DNA of 64,000 bases, from contig JAVBTR010000032.1 of assembly GCA_031556065.1 (NCBI GenBank), forward strand, positions 40,193 to 104,192, in the 5' to 3' direction. The notes beneath the pieces are model-generated. The model did not search any database and had not been told where the DNA came from. It saw only the letters and a list, made by a program, of their open reading frames with translations. This document shows positions 48,789 through 57,462 of the stretch, piece by piece. The position numbers and the translations under genes were made by a program. Position 1 is the stretch's first letter. Each line of letters starts with the position of its first letter. This DNA comes from JAVBTR01 sp031556065 (GTDB lineage Bacteria > Bacillota > Clostridia > Christensenellales > Aristaeellaceae).

Positions 48789-50600
48789 ATGTGCGGCATT
48801 GTTGGGTATATCGGTAGTTTAGATGCAGAACCGATTTTGTTAAAGGGCTTGGAAAAGCTAGAATACCGCGGGTATGACAGCGCAGGTATCGCTGTCCTTA
48901 ACAAGGGAATTCTTTATGTACAAAAGGCCAAAGGCCGCTTGGCCAATCTGGTTCAGCGGCTTGAAGAAAACCCCGTCCGCGGCCATACGGGCATCGGCCA
49001 TACCCGCTGGGCTACCCATGGGGAGCCCAGCGATTTAAATGCCCACCCTCATACGGATGTGAAAGGCCGCATCGCAGTGGTGCACAATGGCATTATCGAA
49101 AACCACGAAAGTCTGCGGAACTATTTAAAGAAGCGGGGCTGTGTTTTCGTTTCCCAGACGGATACGGAGGTGATCGCCCATTTATTGGACGTGCTTTATA
49201 ACGGCAACATGCTGGAAACCATCCAAAAAGCCGTTTCCTATCTGGAGGGAAGCTATGCCCTTGGCATTCTCACCCTGGATGAACCGGATACCCTCTACTG
49301 CATCCGCAAGGACAGTCCGCTAATCATAGGCCTCTCCGATCACGGGCAGTTTATCGCGTCTGATGTGCCCGCCCTCTTAAACCATACCCGGGAAGTCATT
49401 TATCTGGAGGATGGGCATATGGGCGTGCTCAAAGCCCACAATGCCGCCCTTTATGATGAATTTTTACACCCAGTGCCCGTTCAAAGCACCCATATTACTT
49501 GGGATGTAGATGGTGCCGAAAAAGGCGGCTACCCTCATTTTATGCTCAAAGAAATTCACGAAGAGCCTCAGGCACTGGAAAAAACCTTTACCGCCCACCG
49601 TGGGGCCGCCTTCCCCATTACAAAGTCGGAGGCTGCAAAGGCACAAAAACTGACCATCGCTGCCTGCGGCACTGCTTACCACGCAGGGGTTATCGGCCGA
49701 TATGTCATCGAAAAGCTGTCGGGGTTGCCCGTTGAAACGGAGTTGGCTTCAGAATTTCGCTACCGAGGCCCTAGGATGGGTGAAAACGATTTATTCATGG
49801 CAGTGTCCCAATCTGGCGAAACGGCAGATACCCTGGCCGCCCTTCGAGAAGCAAAACGACTTGGCTCAAAAGCCATGGCCCTGACCAATGTATTGGGCTC
49901 TTCTATCGCAAGAGAGGCAGGCGAAAGCGTCATGTATACCTATGCCGGGCCGGAAATCGCCGTAGCCAGCACAAAGGCCTATATTACCCAGGTTGAAATG
50001 ATGCTCTTATTCGCCATAGACCTGGCTGTAAAACGAGAAACCCTTACAACGGAACAGGCAGACGTCCTGCTTGAAACCTTAGCCCAAATCCCCGAAAAAG
50101 CCCAAACCCTTCTTGAAAACATGTCCGATATTCAGCGCTTCGCCGACAATCATTTCGATCAGAAGCATGTTTTTTATATTGGCCGAGGGCTGGATTACGC
50201 CTTGGCGCTGGAAGCCTCATTAAAGCTAAAAGAAGTGTCCTATATTTTTTCCGAAGCCTACGCTGCAGGGGAATTAAAACATGGCACTATCGCCCTGATT
50301 GAGCCGGGAAGCTTGGTTACCGCCATTATCACCCAGCCTCATCTAATGGAAAAAAGTCTTTCCAATGTGAAAGAAGTAAAAGCCCGCGGAGCCAAAACGC
50401 TGATTATCGCCCCTGAAACCATGAAAGCCCAAGTTCAAAAAGAGGCCGATGTTCTCTGGCTTTTGCCCGACACCGACCCCTTGTTTATGCCGTTGTTAGC
50501 TGTGATTCCCCTGCAGCTGCTGGCCTATTACATGGCCGTGGCTAAAGGCTGCGATGTAGATAAACCCCGGAATTTGGCCAAATCCGTTACGGTGGAGTAA
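48789..50600 (+). CDS. glmS: Glutamine-fructose-6-phosphate aminotransferase
   Basis: 603 residues from the ATG at 48,789, chosen because the mature enzyme needs Cys right after Met (MCGIVGYIG); GGAGG lies seven bases upstream. Makes glucosamine-6-phosphate for cell wall synthesis. N-terminal class II glutaminase (Cys1, GHTRWATHGEPSDLNAHPH, RGYDSAGIA), two SIS domains (CGTAYHAGVIGRY, SQSGETADTLAALREAK, STKAYITQ), and the C-terminal PRNLAKSVTVE. No ribozyme is seen in the leader, so regulation differs from Bacillus. Confidence 0.96.
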   Translation: MCGIVGYIGSLDAEPILLKGLEKLEYRGYDSAGIAVLNKGILYVQKAKGRLANLVQRLEENPVRGHTGIGHTRWATHGEPSDLNAHPHTDVKGRIAVVHNGIIENHESLRNYLKKRGCVFVSQTDTEVIAHLLDVLYNGNMLETIQKAVSYLEGSYALGILTLDEPDTLYCIRKDSPLIIGLSDHGQFIASDVPALLNHTREVIYLEDGHMGVLKAHNAALYDEFLHPVPVQSTHITWDVDGAEKGGYPHFMLKEIHEEPQALEKTFTAHRGAAFPITKSEAAKAQKLTIAACGTAYHAGVIGRYVIEKLSGLPVETELASEFRYRGPRMGENDLFMAVSQSGETADTLAALREAKRLGSKAMALTNVLGSSIAREAGESVMYTYAGPEIAVASTKAYITQVEMMLLFAIDLAVKRETLTTEQADVLLETLAQIPEKAQTLLENMSDIQRFADNHFDQKHVFYIGRGLDYALALEASLKLKEVSYIFSEAYAAGELKHGTIALIEPGSLVTAIITQPHLMEKSLSNVKEVKARGAKTLIIAPETMKAQVQKEADVLWLLPDTDPLFMPLLAVIPLQLLAYYMAVAKGCDVDKPRNLAKSVTVE

Positions 50601-50633
50601 AGCCTTCGGCCCTCCGATACCTCACAATGAAGG

Positions 50634-51110
50634 CTACAGCGAAAAACCTTCCCATATCAGTTTTTCCTCCAGCAATTCTACAATGCTTTCCAGCCCTCTT
50701 TTATCTTCTTCACAGAAGCGGTTCAAAAGGGGGCTGTCTATATCCAGTACACCAATAACCCGGCCATTTTTAAAGATAGGAACCACAATTTCCGAATTGG
50801 AAGCGCTATCACAGGCAATGTGCCCGGGAAATTGGTGCACGTCCAAAACCAATTGGGTTTCTCCCGATTCAGCGGCTGTGCCGCAAACACCCTTGCCTAA
50901 TGGAATCCGCACACAGGCAGGATTACCCATAAAGGGGCCTAACAACAGAGCATCCTGATGCATTAGGTAAAAGCCTGCCCAGTTAACATTTTCAAGGGTT
51001 GTGAATAAAAGAGATGCCACGTTGCTAAGAGCCGGAATATACAGGTTTTCACCTTCCAAGATTTCTGGGACTTGCTTAAGAAGCAATTGATAAATTTTCG
51101 CCTTTTCCAC
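50634..51110 (-). CDS. GAF-type free methionine-(R)-sulfoxide reductase
   Basis: 158 residues, GTG start. A GAF domain of the fRMsr (YebR) family: NVNWAGFYLM, PFMGNPACVRIPLGKGVCGTAAESGETQLVLDVHQFPGHIACDSASNSEIVVPIFKNGRVIGVLDIDS, with the three cysteines of the family (in PAC, GVC, IAC). Reduces free methionine sulfoxide. A relic of a transporter gene lies upstream. Confidence 0.92.
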   Translation of the reverse strand: MEKAKIYQLLLKQVPEILEGENLYIPALSNVASLLFTTLENVNWAGFYLMHQDALLLGPFMGNPACVRIPLGKGVCGTAAESGETQLVLDVHQFPGHIACDSASNSEIVVPIFKNGRVIGVLDIDSPLLNRFCEEDKRGLESIVELLEEKLIWEGFSL

Positions 51111-51114
51111 AGCG

Positions 51115-51297
51115 TTCCACCTTCCATCGCACGTATTCGCTGGCCCAAGTAACGATTCCCTACATCATTAATAAATAGATCGGCATAATCCCCACGCCTG
51201 CATACTGGCCAATCTCCCCCCAATAAAGGCGGCAAGAAAAGGGCACCCGCGTAACCTGTGGCCACCTGAATGCCAATAAGGCAGTTGTCATAGCAAA
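51115..51297 (-). pseudogene. Relic of an MFS transporter C-terminus (frameshift and stop)
   Basis: In two frames the sequence reads as the end of a Clostridia MFS transporter: LIGIQVATGYAGALFLPPLLG in one, then EIGQYAGVGIMPIYLLMM, a TAG stop, and GIVTWASEYVRWKVE in the other. The shift falls at a run of six G on the minus strand (51,216-51,221), one more than needed. Only about 58 residues are left; the rest is gone, replaced by the MBL-hydrolase gene end. Family call from the G-Y-A-G-x-x-F-L-P-P-L signature of such transporters. Confidence 0.6.
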
Positions 51298-51936
51298 TTA
51301 CCTTTCCATCACGATTACCGGCGCAGCGCAGGCAATATCTTCTTTTGTCACCCGCAAAACAGGCATAGGCGCGGGAATGGAATCAAAATACCTGGTAAAG
51401 GTATCCAACGCCCCAATGGGCCAAGAGGCAGTAGCTTCCGTTTTATAGTGCATAGGGATAGTGATTCTGGGGCTTACCTGCTCCATCACCTTTTTGGCCG
51501 TTAGGCCATCAATGGTATAATAGCCCCCTACGGGAATAAACAGCACGTCCACCCGACCCAGAGCTTTTAGTTGTTCATTGTTTAATTCCGTACCCAAATC
51601 CCCCAGGTGGGCAACAATCAAACCATCTGCCTCCACCTTGAACAGAATATTACTGCCCCGCAACGCCCCCTGCTGATCGTCGTGAAAGGAGGCTGTGCCT
51701 GTTACCTTCACCCCTTTTTCAGGGGCATAAACCCCCGGCTCGTTAAGATACACCTTGGCACCAGGAAAAAGCTCCCGGTTGCCATGATCCGAGTGGGCGT
51801 GGCTCATAAGCACAATTTGCGGGTTAAACCGGGGCAGAGGGTAGCCCACATGGTCATTGAAAGGGTCAAAGGCAATCAGGGTTCCTGTTTCCGTTTCCAA
51901 TGTAAAAAGACTATGGCCATAGTAGCGGATCAGCAT
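51298..51936 (-). CDS. MBL-fold metal-dependent hydrolase (UPF0173-like)
   Basis: 212 residues. A metallo-beta-lactamase fold related to YtkL/UPF0173 and UlaG-like enzymes: IRYYGHSLFTLET at the start, MSHAHSDHGNRE (metal ligands), HLGDLGTELN, LFIPVGGYYTIDGLTAKKV, and ITIPMHYKTEA. Substrate unknown. Its start overlaps the next upstream gene by seven bases. Confidence 0.88.
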   Translation of the reverse strand: MLIRYYGHSLFTLETETGTLIAFDPFNDHVGYPLPRFNPQIVLMSHAHSDHGNRELFPGAKVYLNEPGVYAPEKGVKVTGTASFHDDQQGALRGSNILFKVEADGLIVAHLGDLGTELNNEQLKALGRVDVLFIPVGGYYTIDGLTAKKVMEQVSPRITIPMHYKTEATASWPIGALDTFTRYFDSIPAPMPVLRVTKEDIACAAPVIVMER

Positions 51937-52400
51937 GACGTTTCCCCCTTTTCAATTATATGCAAAACAAGCCCATCCAGGGGCCTTTTCAAACGCAGCT
52001 TCTCCGCCTGCATCGCCATCACCGTCCATAGCGCGTTTTCAGTATTGCCTTCCTCTATGGCTTTCAAAAGCAACCTGGCACAGTAAGGCTCCGTTTGGCT
52101 AACAGGATGGTTTTTAAGCAGATGGGACAGCGTATTAACCAACTCCCCTTTTAAGGGAGCGCCTTTGGCTTTCATATAAAAATAAACGGGCGGTTCTATA
52201 TACCAAAGCCGGTTTTCTTCTATGATTTGGAAACCCCGACTTATTAATTCGTTCTTTAATCCCATTGGCTCCCTCACCCGGCGAAACCCATCTGTCACAA
52301 GCAGGGAATGGGGTTCCCTGGCCCTTTTAAAAACAGGCCGGGGGGCCTGTTGATCCCATAAGTAAAAAACACTTTCCAGTTCCTTGCGCAGTGCCTTCAT
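51930..52400 (-). CDS. Conserved hypothetical protein
   Basis: 156 residues. Helical, basic, with a winged-helix-like pattern (EPMGLKNELISRGFQIIEENRLWYIEPPVYFYMKAKG) and a C-terminal helical part. No family recognised. Overlaps the neighbours on both sides by about four to seven bases, so cotranscribed with DUF1934 and MBL genes. Confidence 0.7.
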   Translation of the reverse strand: MKALRKELESVFYLWDQQAPRPVFKRAREPHSLLVTDGFRRVREPMGLKNELISRGFQIIEENRLWYIEPPVYFYMKAKGAPLKGELVNTLSHLLKNHPVSQTEPYCARLLLKAIEEGNTENALWTVMAMQAEKLRLKRPLDGLVLHIIEKGETSC

Positions 52401-52849
52401 TGCACCTTTTTACCACTATGCTTCCTGGCGTACTTAATTTTCAAATCGTGCACCGCTGCGAACTGCCCCTGCAAATCTAGCTGATACTGCAATTGCACTT
52501 CTCCCCGCTCTTCCCCCAAGCGGCAAAAAACACGGGTAGCAAACACAGCCATATCCAGGCTGCCATAAGGGGTATTGTAAACCCCTTCAAAACGGCAGCC
52601 CTTTTCAAATACCATGCCGGTGGCATAAGCGCCTGTTCTCGTCATGGTAACATTTTTTTCATTCATCATCAATTCTATGTCCTGGTATTCATCGGTTTCC
52701 GGTTCGGTTTCACGGTAATTCAAACGGTAGCCCTCCGGCAAAACAGAAAGGGTACCGCTGGTAACCAAGTGAATGCCTTCATCCTCCGGGGCTTGCTCCT
52801 TGGTGGAGCCTGTAACCGATAACAGAACGGGAAATACTTTTTCTTCCAC
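52397..52849 (-). CDS. DUF1934 family beta-barrel protein (YwiB-like)
   Basis: 150 residues from GTG at 52,849, with AAAGGAGAG before it. Lipocalin-like DUF1934: KVFPVLLSVTGSTKEQ, EGIHLVTSGTLSVLPEGYRLNYRETE, NEKNVTMTRTGAYATGMVFEKG, YNTPYGSLDMAVFATRVFCR, and KIKYAR. Cytosolic; role unknown. First gene of a three-gene minus operon. Confidence 0.85.
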   Translation of the reverse strand: MEEKVFPVLLSVTGSTKEQAPEDEGIHLVTSGTLSVLPEGYRLNYRETEPETDEYQDIELMMNEKNVTMTRTGAYATGMVFEKGCRFEGVYNTPYGSLDMAVFATRVFCRLGEERGEVQLQYQLDLQGQFAAVHDLKIKYARKHSGKKVQ

Positions 52850-52903
52850 AATTTCTCTCCTTTGTTGTACCACTATGTTTGATTATAGAAAGACGGCATT
52901 CAC

Positions 52904-52932
52904 TTGTCAAGAGGCTTGCTAGAAGGTATAAT
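52904..52932 (+). promoter_or_regulatory. Sigma-A promoter of ispE
   Basis: TTGTCA (52,904-52,909) and TATAAT (52,927-52,932) are 17 bases apart, about 30 bases before the ispE start. Confidence 0.85.
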
Positions 52933-52963
52933 CAGAGCATCTTATACAAAAGGGAGTCCGAAC

Positions 52964-53830
52964 ATGCGCTTATACGCTTACGCCAAGATCAACTGGACGC
53001 TGGATATTCTAAGCCGCTATGAAAACGGCTATCATGAAATGGATATGCTTATGCAGCCTATTTCTTTAAGGGATGAAATCACCATTGAAAAAAGCGACCG
53101 TCTTTCTTTTCATGTTCTGGGCCAAGTGCATGTGCCGCCCGATGCCAGCAATCTTTGTATCAAAGCCGCCAAAGCCCTGCAAAATTACGCAGGCGTTACT
53201 TATGGCGCAGAAATAACCCTGCAAAAAAACATTCCAACCGGGGCAGGCATGGGGGGCGGTAGCGCCGATTGCGCGGCAGTGCTTATGGGGCTAAACCGCC
53301 TATGGCGCTTAACCCTTTCCACAGGGGAACTGGCAGATATCGCTTTGGGCCTGGGAGCCGATGTGCCGTTTTTCCTCTACGGAGGGCTATGCCGGGCTCA
53401 GGGAGTGGGCGAAAAGCTAACCCTTCTCCCTATGGATAAAAGCTACCACTTACTGGTCATCAAGCCAGCAAAAGAACTGAGCACCCGGGATGTTTTCACC
53501 ACCTTCGACCTGAACAGCCGCCAGAACCGCCCCAACACAGAAATCGCCCTTCAGGCTCTTCAAACGGGGGATTTCATGCTTCTTCGGGCTTCTCTTGGCA
53601 ATGTGCTGGCCCCTGTAAGCCAAGCCCTTTGCCCGGATATTGCACGAGCCATTGCGGCATTGAACCAAGCCGGCGCCCAGGCCTCTTTTATGACCGGCTC
53701 CGGCAATGCGGTTGTCGGCGTTTTTAAAGACAGCCAGACCAGGGATAACGCCCTTACCATGCTCCAAGGGGGCTTTACCTGCTATCCCACCCGCACCCAG
53801 CAGCGGGCCATTGAAATAAATTTATATTAA
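52964..53830 (+). CDS. ispE: 4-diphosphocytidyl-2-C-methyl-D-erythritol kinase
   Basis: 288 residues from the ATG at 52,964 (AAGGGAG upstream). GHMP kinase of the MEP isoprenoid pathway. Seen: YAKINWTLDILSRYENGYHEMDMLMQPISL (conserved start with catalytic Lys), the ATP loop IPTGAGMGGGSADCAAVLMGLN, LGADVPFFLYGGLCRAQGVGE, and SFMTGSGNAVVGVF at the end. Confidence 0.96.
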   Translation: MRLYAYAKINWTLDILSRYENGYHEMDMLMQPISLRDEITIEKSDRLSFHVLGQVHVPPDASNLCIKAAKALQNYAGVTYGAEITLQKNIPTGAGMGGGSADCAAVLMGLNRLWRLTLSTGELADIALGLGADVPFFLYGGLCRAQGVGEKLTLLPMDKSYHLLVIKPAKELSTRDVFTTFDLNSRQNRPNTEIALQALQTGDFMLLRASLGNVLAPVSQALCPDIARAIAALNQAGAQASFMTGSGNAVVGVFKDSQTRDNALTMLQGGFTCYPTRTQQRAIEINLY

Positions 53831-53848
53831 AAGTATCAAAGCCCATTC

Positions 53849-53884
53849 AAAGCGCGTTGTTAATATATCAACAACGCGCTTTTT
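53849..53884 (+). terminator. Terminator after ispE, in the leader of the sigma factor
   Basis: AAAGCGCGTTGTT pairs perfectly with AACAACGCGCTTT, loop AATATATC, then TTTT. It ends one base before the AGGAGG of the next gene, so the sigma gene either has its own hidden promoter or depends on read-through. Confidence 0.85.
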
Positions 53885-53898
53885 AGGAGGGAACCCAC

Positions 53899-54375
53899 TT
53901 GATTCAGGAAGCGTTTTTCGTTACCCAGGTACAAGGGATGCAGGACATGCTGTACCGTATCAGCGTATCCCTTTTACGCCGGGATCAAGATGCCCAGGAC
54001 GCCGTGCAGCAAGCTTTAATGAAAGCCTGGGCCGCCAAATGGAAAGCGGAAGAGGATTACTTCCGCCCTTGGCTAACTCGCATTGTCATTAACGAATGCC
54101 ATACCCTTTTGCGAAAACGCAAGCGTGAGCAGTCCCTGCCCCAGGGCCAGGGCTATTCCCCGCCCCCTGATATAGATTTAAGGGATGCCCTTGAACGGCT
54201 GCCTGAAAAGCTCCGGGTACCGCTGCTTTTGCATAGCCTGGAGGGTTTCACTATGGAAGAAATCGCTTCAATTCAAAAAGTGCCTGTATCCACAGTGAAA
54301 GGCCGGCTTTATCGCGGACGAAAAGCCCTGCACGACCAACTCTATGAAAAGGAGGCCTGCGCATATGAAGCCTGA
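53899..54375 (+). CDS. ECF-type RNA polymerase sigma factor
   Basis: 158 residues, TTG start with AGGAGG eight bases upstream. Sigma region 2 (DMLYRISVSLLRRDQDAQDAVQQALMKAWAAKWK) and region 4 (DALERLPEKLRVPLLLHSLEGFTMEEIASIQKVPVSTVKGRLYRGRKALHDQL). Forms an operon with the next gene, a DUF4179 membrane protein, probably its anti-sigma factor; the two overlap by 11 bases. The terminator at 53,849 lies directly in front. Confidence 0.9.
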   Translation: MIQEAFFVTQVQGMQDMLYRISVSLLRRDQDAQDAVQQALMKAWAAKWKAEEDYFRPWLTRIVINECHTLLRKRKREQSLPQGQGYSPPPDIDLRDALERLPEKLRVPLLLHSLEGFTMEEIASIQKVPVSTVKGRLYRGRKALHDQLYEKEACAYEA

Positions 54376-55189
54376 AACCCTCTTCACGCCCGATCTTTCC
54401 CCTGCCTTTAACGCGCCGCCTCCCGCCTTTGAACAAGGCATCGCGAAGACCCTTGAAACCCTTCAAAAGCAAAAAGCGGCACCTGTTATGAAAAAAAAGC
54501 TTTCCGCAGCCCTTATTGCCGCCATTGTACTGCTTGTGGCGCTAATGGGCGTTGTCTATGCCATGAGCCTTTCTCCCACAGCCGATATGTTCGGCCTGTT
54601 CTATGGGGAGGAAAAACGGCAAACGCTCCTTGCCGGGGATAACGCCCTCATTAATCAAAGCATCACCTTAGGGGATATTGCCTATACCGTAGACGAGCTT
54701 ATCTATAAGGATGGGGTTATCTACGGCACCGCTACCATTAAGCCTAAAGAAGGCGCCAACGTGATCCTAATGTCGGAGCAATGCAGCGTTTTCGACCCTG
54801 CAGGCTACAACGTTCACTGGGGCGATGATCCTGCCCCAGCCGGAACAAAGAGCTATGCTGAATTAGCCCTAGAACAAGATGCTAAAATCATCCTAGCGAA
54901 GCTGCTGCCCAATGATTTGAAGATCAATGGCAAAATACTTGAAAATGGCGATCTAGGCTACTTCCCCACTGTGCGCCCGGACAATTCAATCCACTATACC
55001 TTCGAACTCCATTCAGCCACAGAATATGAAGGCGAAGGTATTCCTAAAGCCCCTGCCTACCAATTGGAAATGCACGCCGCCAACTGGGAAGTAACCCAGG
55101 AAGATGTGTGGCTTCGTGAAGAACCCAATGACACCTGGCTTACAAAATACGATTGGTTGATCGACTTCACCCCTGAACCAAGCAAATAA
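54365..55189 (+). CDS. Membrane protein, probable anti-sigma partner (DUF4179-like)
   Basis: 274 residues from the ATG at 54,365 (AAGGAGG nine bases upstream). A short cytoplasmic part, one span (LSAALIAAIVLLVALMGVVYAM, residues about 47-68), then an extracytoplasmic domain (DIAYTVDELIYKDGVIYGTATIKPKEGANVILMSEQCSVFDP) as in DUF4179 proteins encoded after ECF sigma genes. Likely holds the sigma factor at the membrane. Confidence 0.8.
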   Translation: MKPETLFTPDLSPAFNAPPPAFEQGIAKTLETLQKQKAAPVMKKKLSAALIAAIVLLVALMGVVYAMSLSPTADMFGLFYGEEKRQTLLAGDNALINQSITLGDIAYTVDELIYKDGVIYGTATIKPKEGANVILMSEQCSVFDPAGYNVHWGDDPAPAGTKSYAELALEQDAKIILAKLLPNDLKINGKILENGDLGYFPTVRPDNSIHYTFELHSATEYEGEGIPKAPAYQLEMHAANWEVTQEDVWLREEPNDTWLTKYDWLIDFTPEPSK

Positions 55190-55224
55190 CCACGCGCCCA
55201 GCGGACAATCCGCTGGGCGCGTGG
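55190..55224. terminator. Bidirectional terminator
   Basis: CCACGCGCCCAGCGG pairs perfectly with its complement across ACAAT. It lies between the DUF4179 gene (plus) and the convergent membrane protein gene (minus); T-tracts are weak. Confidence 0.7.
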
Positions 55225-55234
55225 TTTCACTATC

Positions 55235-56752
55235 TTATTTTCGTTCTTTTATTTTCATGAACCCTTGGGCTGCCATAAGCGCAAACAGCGGCAAATGGTT
55301 CACCAGATAACGGGCCCGGGCTTCAAATAGCAACAGGAACAGCGCCAAACCCATTAAGCATAGCCGCATCACCGCAAAGGCATCCATTTTTTCTACTCCC
55401 CTTTGAAAAAAGGAAACACACATTAGGGCCAGCACCATTAGCCACATACCATCAGCCAGCAAAACATATTCCCGGCTGGGCCGGGATCGGTCTCCATAAA
55501 AAAAGTTTTGCAAAGCCACACCTAAATCAGAATAATCAAAGGGCTCGTTATATAGAAAGGTACCTTCGCCCACGAAAGCGAGTGCCCCATCGTTAAAAAC
55601 ATAAGAGGATTTGCGGCAAAGAAACTCCAAATACCCAAGAAAACCCTTTTCTTCAAGCCGCTCGCCCACCACTTTTAAATTATACTCCATTTTATTCGCT
55701 TTACCATCAATGGCATGTGTGGCCGCCGCATCCTCCGCGTAATAGGCACCATAGCGGTTGCCATCCACCGTGAGTCCCATCATCAAAAAATGGGTCCAGG
55801 GTATGGCGCGTTTCTCAAACATTTCCGGGCTGATCTCGTCTTCGTCGGCCACCTCATAAAACACAGCGTAAGTGGCTTTGGATACACCCAGCATCATACC
55901 CGCCGCCAGAGCAATGCACAAAACATATACCAGCATATTCCGCCAGTCCTTGGATGTTGAAACAAGCATGATTAAAAAGGCGGCAACCAGCATAATCAGC
56001 GCGGTAGGCTTAAGCATAAAGCCAACGCCTCCGGCAAAGCCCATGAAAAGCGCACACAAAAGCTTGCCTTTAATGGTTTCCTTCTCCCGCCATTTTAAGT
56101 AAAGCCACAGCGTGAGCATAGGAAACAGCATAGAGAGCGTATCGCTATAGGGCACAGTTAACCAGGGCGAAAATAGAAAAAGGGGCAAAGCAATCATTGC
56201 GAACACACGCACGCCACCGGGCTTTAAAAGACGCTTAGCGATCAGGCTTGCAAACACAAAGGCCAAATCCACCACGAATATATTAACAAAGGCCAAAAAA
56301 TGCTGCACGCCATTTAAACCGAAATAATAGGGCGCATCAGAACAAAGGGCATTGATTAAAATCAAAAGCAAGTTATTGGGGTATTGGGTTAAATAAGCGT
56401 ACTCCGCCGCATCGTAGTAGATGCTTTCCCCTACCCAGGCGCAACTCATTACATCCCAGCCATTTTCGCCAATGAACAGCTGTACAAAACTGGCCTGCAC
56501 CATATATAAGCAAACAAAACCCACCGCTAGCAAAAGCCTCCTTTGCCACTTTTTCCCAGGCAAAGGAATCCGTTTAACCAATTGGTATAGAAGCAGGAAG
56601 ATGCCCCCTGCCAATAGACCCATGCCCAGAGTGATCAGCCAGTCGGGCCCTTTTGCTGTTACTTGGGTTATGGTTAAGGGTAGAAAATATAATATACACA
56701 CACCACATAACAATGTAGCAATCATACGAAGCACTTTACTATTTACTGCCAT
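55235..56752 (-). CDS. Multi-span membrane protein, glycosyltransferase-like (GT-C)
   Basis: 505 residues with about 11 membrane spans. The layout fits GT-C-fold enzymes of the mannosyl/arabinosyltransferase kind: an N-terminal span, an acidic loop (QLFIGENGWDVMSCAWVGESIYYDAAEYAYLTQYPNN with Asp residues after the first spans), and SPWLTVPYSDTLSMLFPMLTLWLYLKWREKE. These use lipid-linked sugars to modify glycans or proteins. Family call by topology and the YPNN/YSD motifs; exact substrate unknown. Confidence 0.7.
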   Translation of the reverse strand: MAVNSKVLRMIATLLCGVCILYFLPLTITQVTAKGPDWLITLGMGLLAGGIFLLLYQLVKRIPLPGKKWQRRLLLAVGFVCLYMVQASFVQLFIGENGWDVMSCAWVGESIYYDAAEYAYLTQYPNNLLLILINALCSDAPYYFGLNGVQHFLAFVNIFVVDLAFVFASLIAKRLLKPGGVRVFAMIALPLFLFSPWLTVPYSDTLSMLFPMLTLWLYLKWREKETIKGKLLCALFMGFAGGVGFMLKPTALIMLVAAFLIMLVSTSKDWRNMLVYVLCIALAAGMMLGVSKATYAVFYEVADEDEISPEMFEKRAIPWTHFLMMGLTVDGNRYGAYYAEDAAATHAIDGKANKMEYNLKVVGERLEEKGFLGYLEFLCRKSSYVFNDGALAFVGEGTFLYNEPFDYSDLGVALQNFFYGDRSRPSREYVLLADGMWLMVLALMCVSFFQRGVEKMDAFAVMRLCLMGLALFLLLFEARARYLVNHLPLFALMAAQGFMKIKERK

Positions 56753-56851
56753 TTTCTTACCTCCGTGCGCATTCGTTACATATATGAATGTAACAAGCGC
56801 TAAAGAAAAACGCCGCTATCGATTAATAGCAGCGTTCTTCTGTTTTTCATA

Positions 56852-57202
56852 TTAGGCCTTTTTTGCCATTTCAACCAATTGAGCAAAGCCATTGGCATCG
56901 GTGACAGCCATATCGGCCAACATTTTGCGGTTCACTTCAATGTTTAGCTTTTTGAGCCCGGCAATGAAGGTGGAGTAGCTCATGCCACTTAAACGGGCAG
57001 CAGCGTTGATACGGGCAATCCACAGACGGCGGAATTCGCGCTTGCGGAGTTTGCGGCCTTTGTAGGCATAACGCAGGGAGCGGGCAACCTGTTCTTTTGC
57101 GGCGCGGTACTGCTTGGATTTTGCTCCAAAGTAGCCCTTCGCCAGTTTCAGCACCTTACGGCGCTTCTTGTGGCCATTAACGGCCCTCTTAATACGTGCC
57201 AT
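56852..57202 (-). CDS. rplT: Ribosomal protein L20
   Basis: 116 residues, all-basic N-terminal helix (ARIKRAVNGHKKRRKVLKLAKGYFGAKSKQYRAAKEQVARSLRYAYKGRKLRKREFRRLWIARINAAAR) followed by SGMSYSTFIAGLKKLNIEVNRKMLADMAV. Binds 23S rRNA early in assembly; in Firmicutes also represses its own operon by binding the leader. Last gene of infC-rpmI-rplT. Confidence 0.97.
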   Translation of the reverse strand: MARIKRAVNGHKKRRKVLKLAKGYFGAKSKQYRAAKEQVARSLRYAYKGRKLRKREFRRLWIARINAAARLSGMSYSTFIAGLKKLNIEVNRKMLADMAVTDANGFAQLVEMAKKA

Positions 57203-57231
57203 AGAATGAAACCTCCTTACTGGCTAAAGCT

Positions 57232-57432
57232 TTATTTGTAGGGGAGCAACTTGTGAATGGTACGCGCTTCGGCAGCGTTATCAACGATGCCATCCGCCCG
57301 CAAGTGACGGGTGCGCTTGGTGGTCTTCAGACGAACCTGATGATTGGCGTTCATCTGTTTATGCTTAACCAAACCGGATTTGGTAAAGGAAAAGCGCTTG
57401 GCTGCACCGCGGTGCGATTTTTGCTTAGGCAT
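57232..57432 (-). CDS. rpmI: Ribosomal protein L35
   Basis: 66 residues: PKQKSHRGAAKRFSFTKSGLVKHKQMNANHQVRLKTTKRTRHLR, the standard L35 sequence pattern with a usual length. Between infC and rplT as in most bacteria. Confidence 0.96.
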   Translation of the reverse strand: MPKQKSHRGAAKRFSFTKSGLVKHKQMNANHQVRLKTTKRTRHLRADGIVDNAAEARTIHKLLPYK

Positions 57433-57462
57433 ATGGAATCCTCCTCTCCAAATGGGATCATT

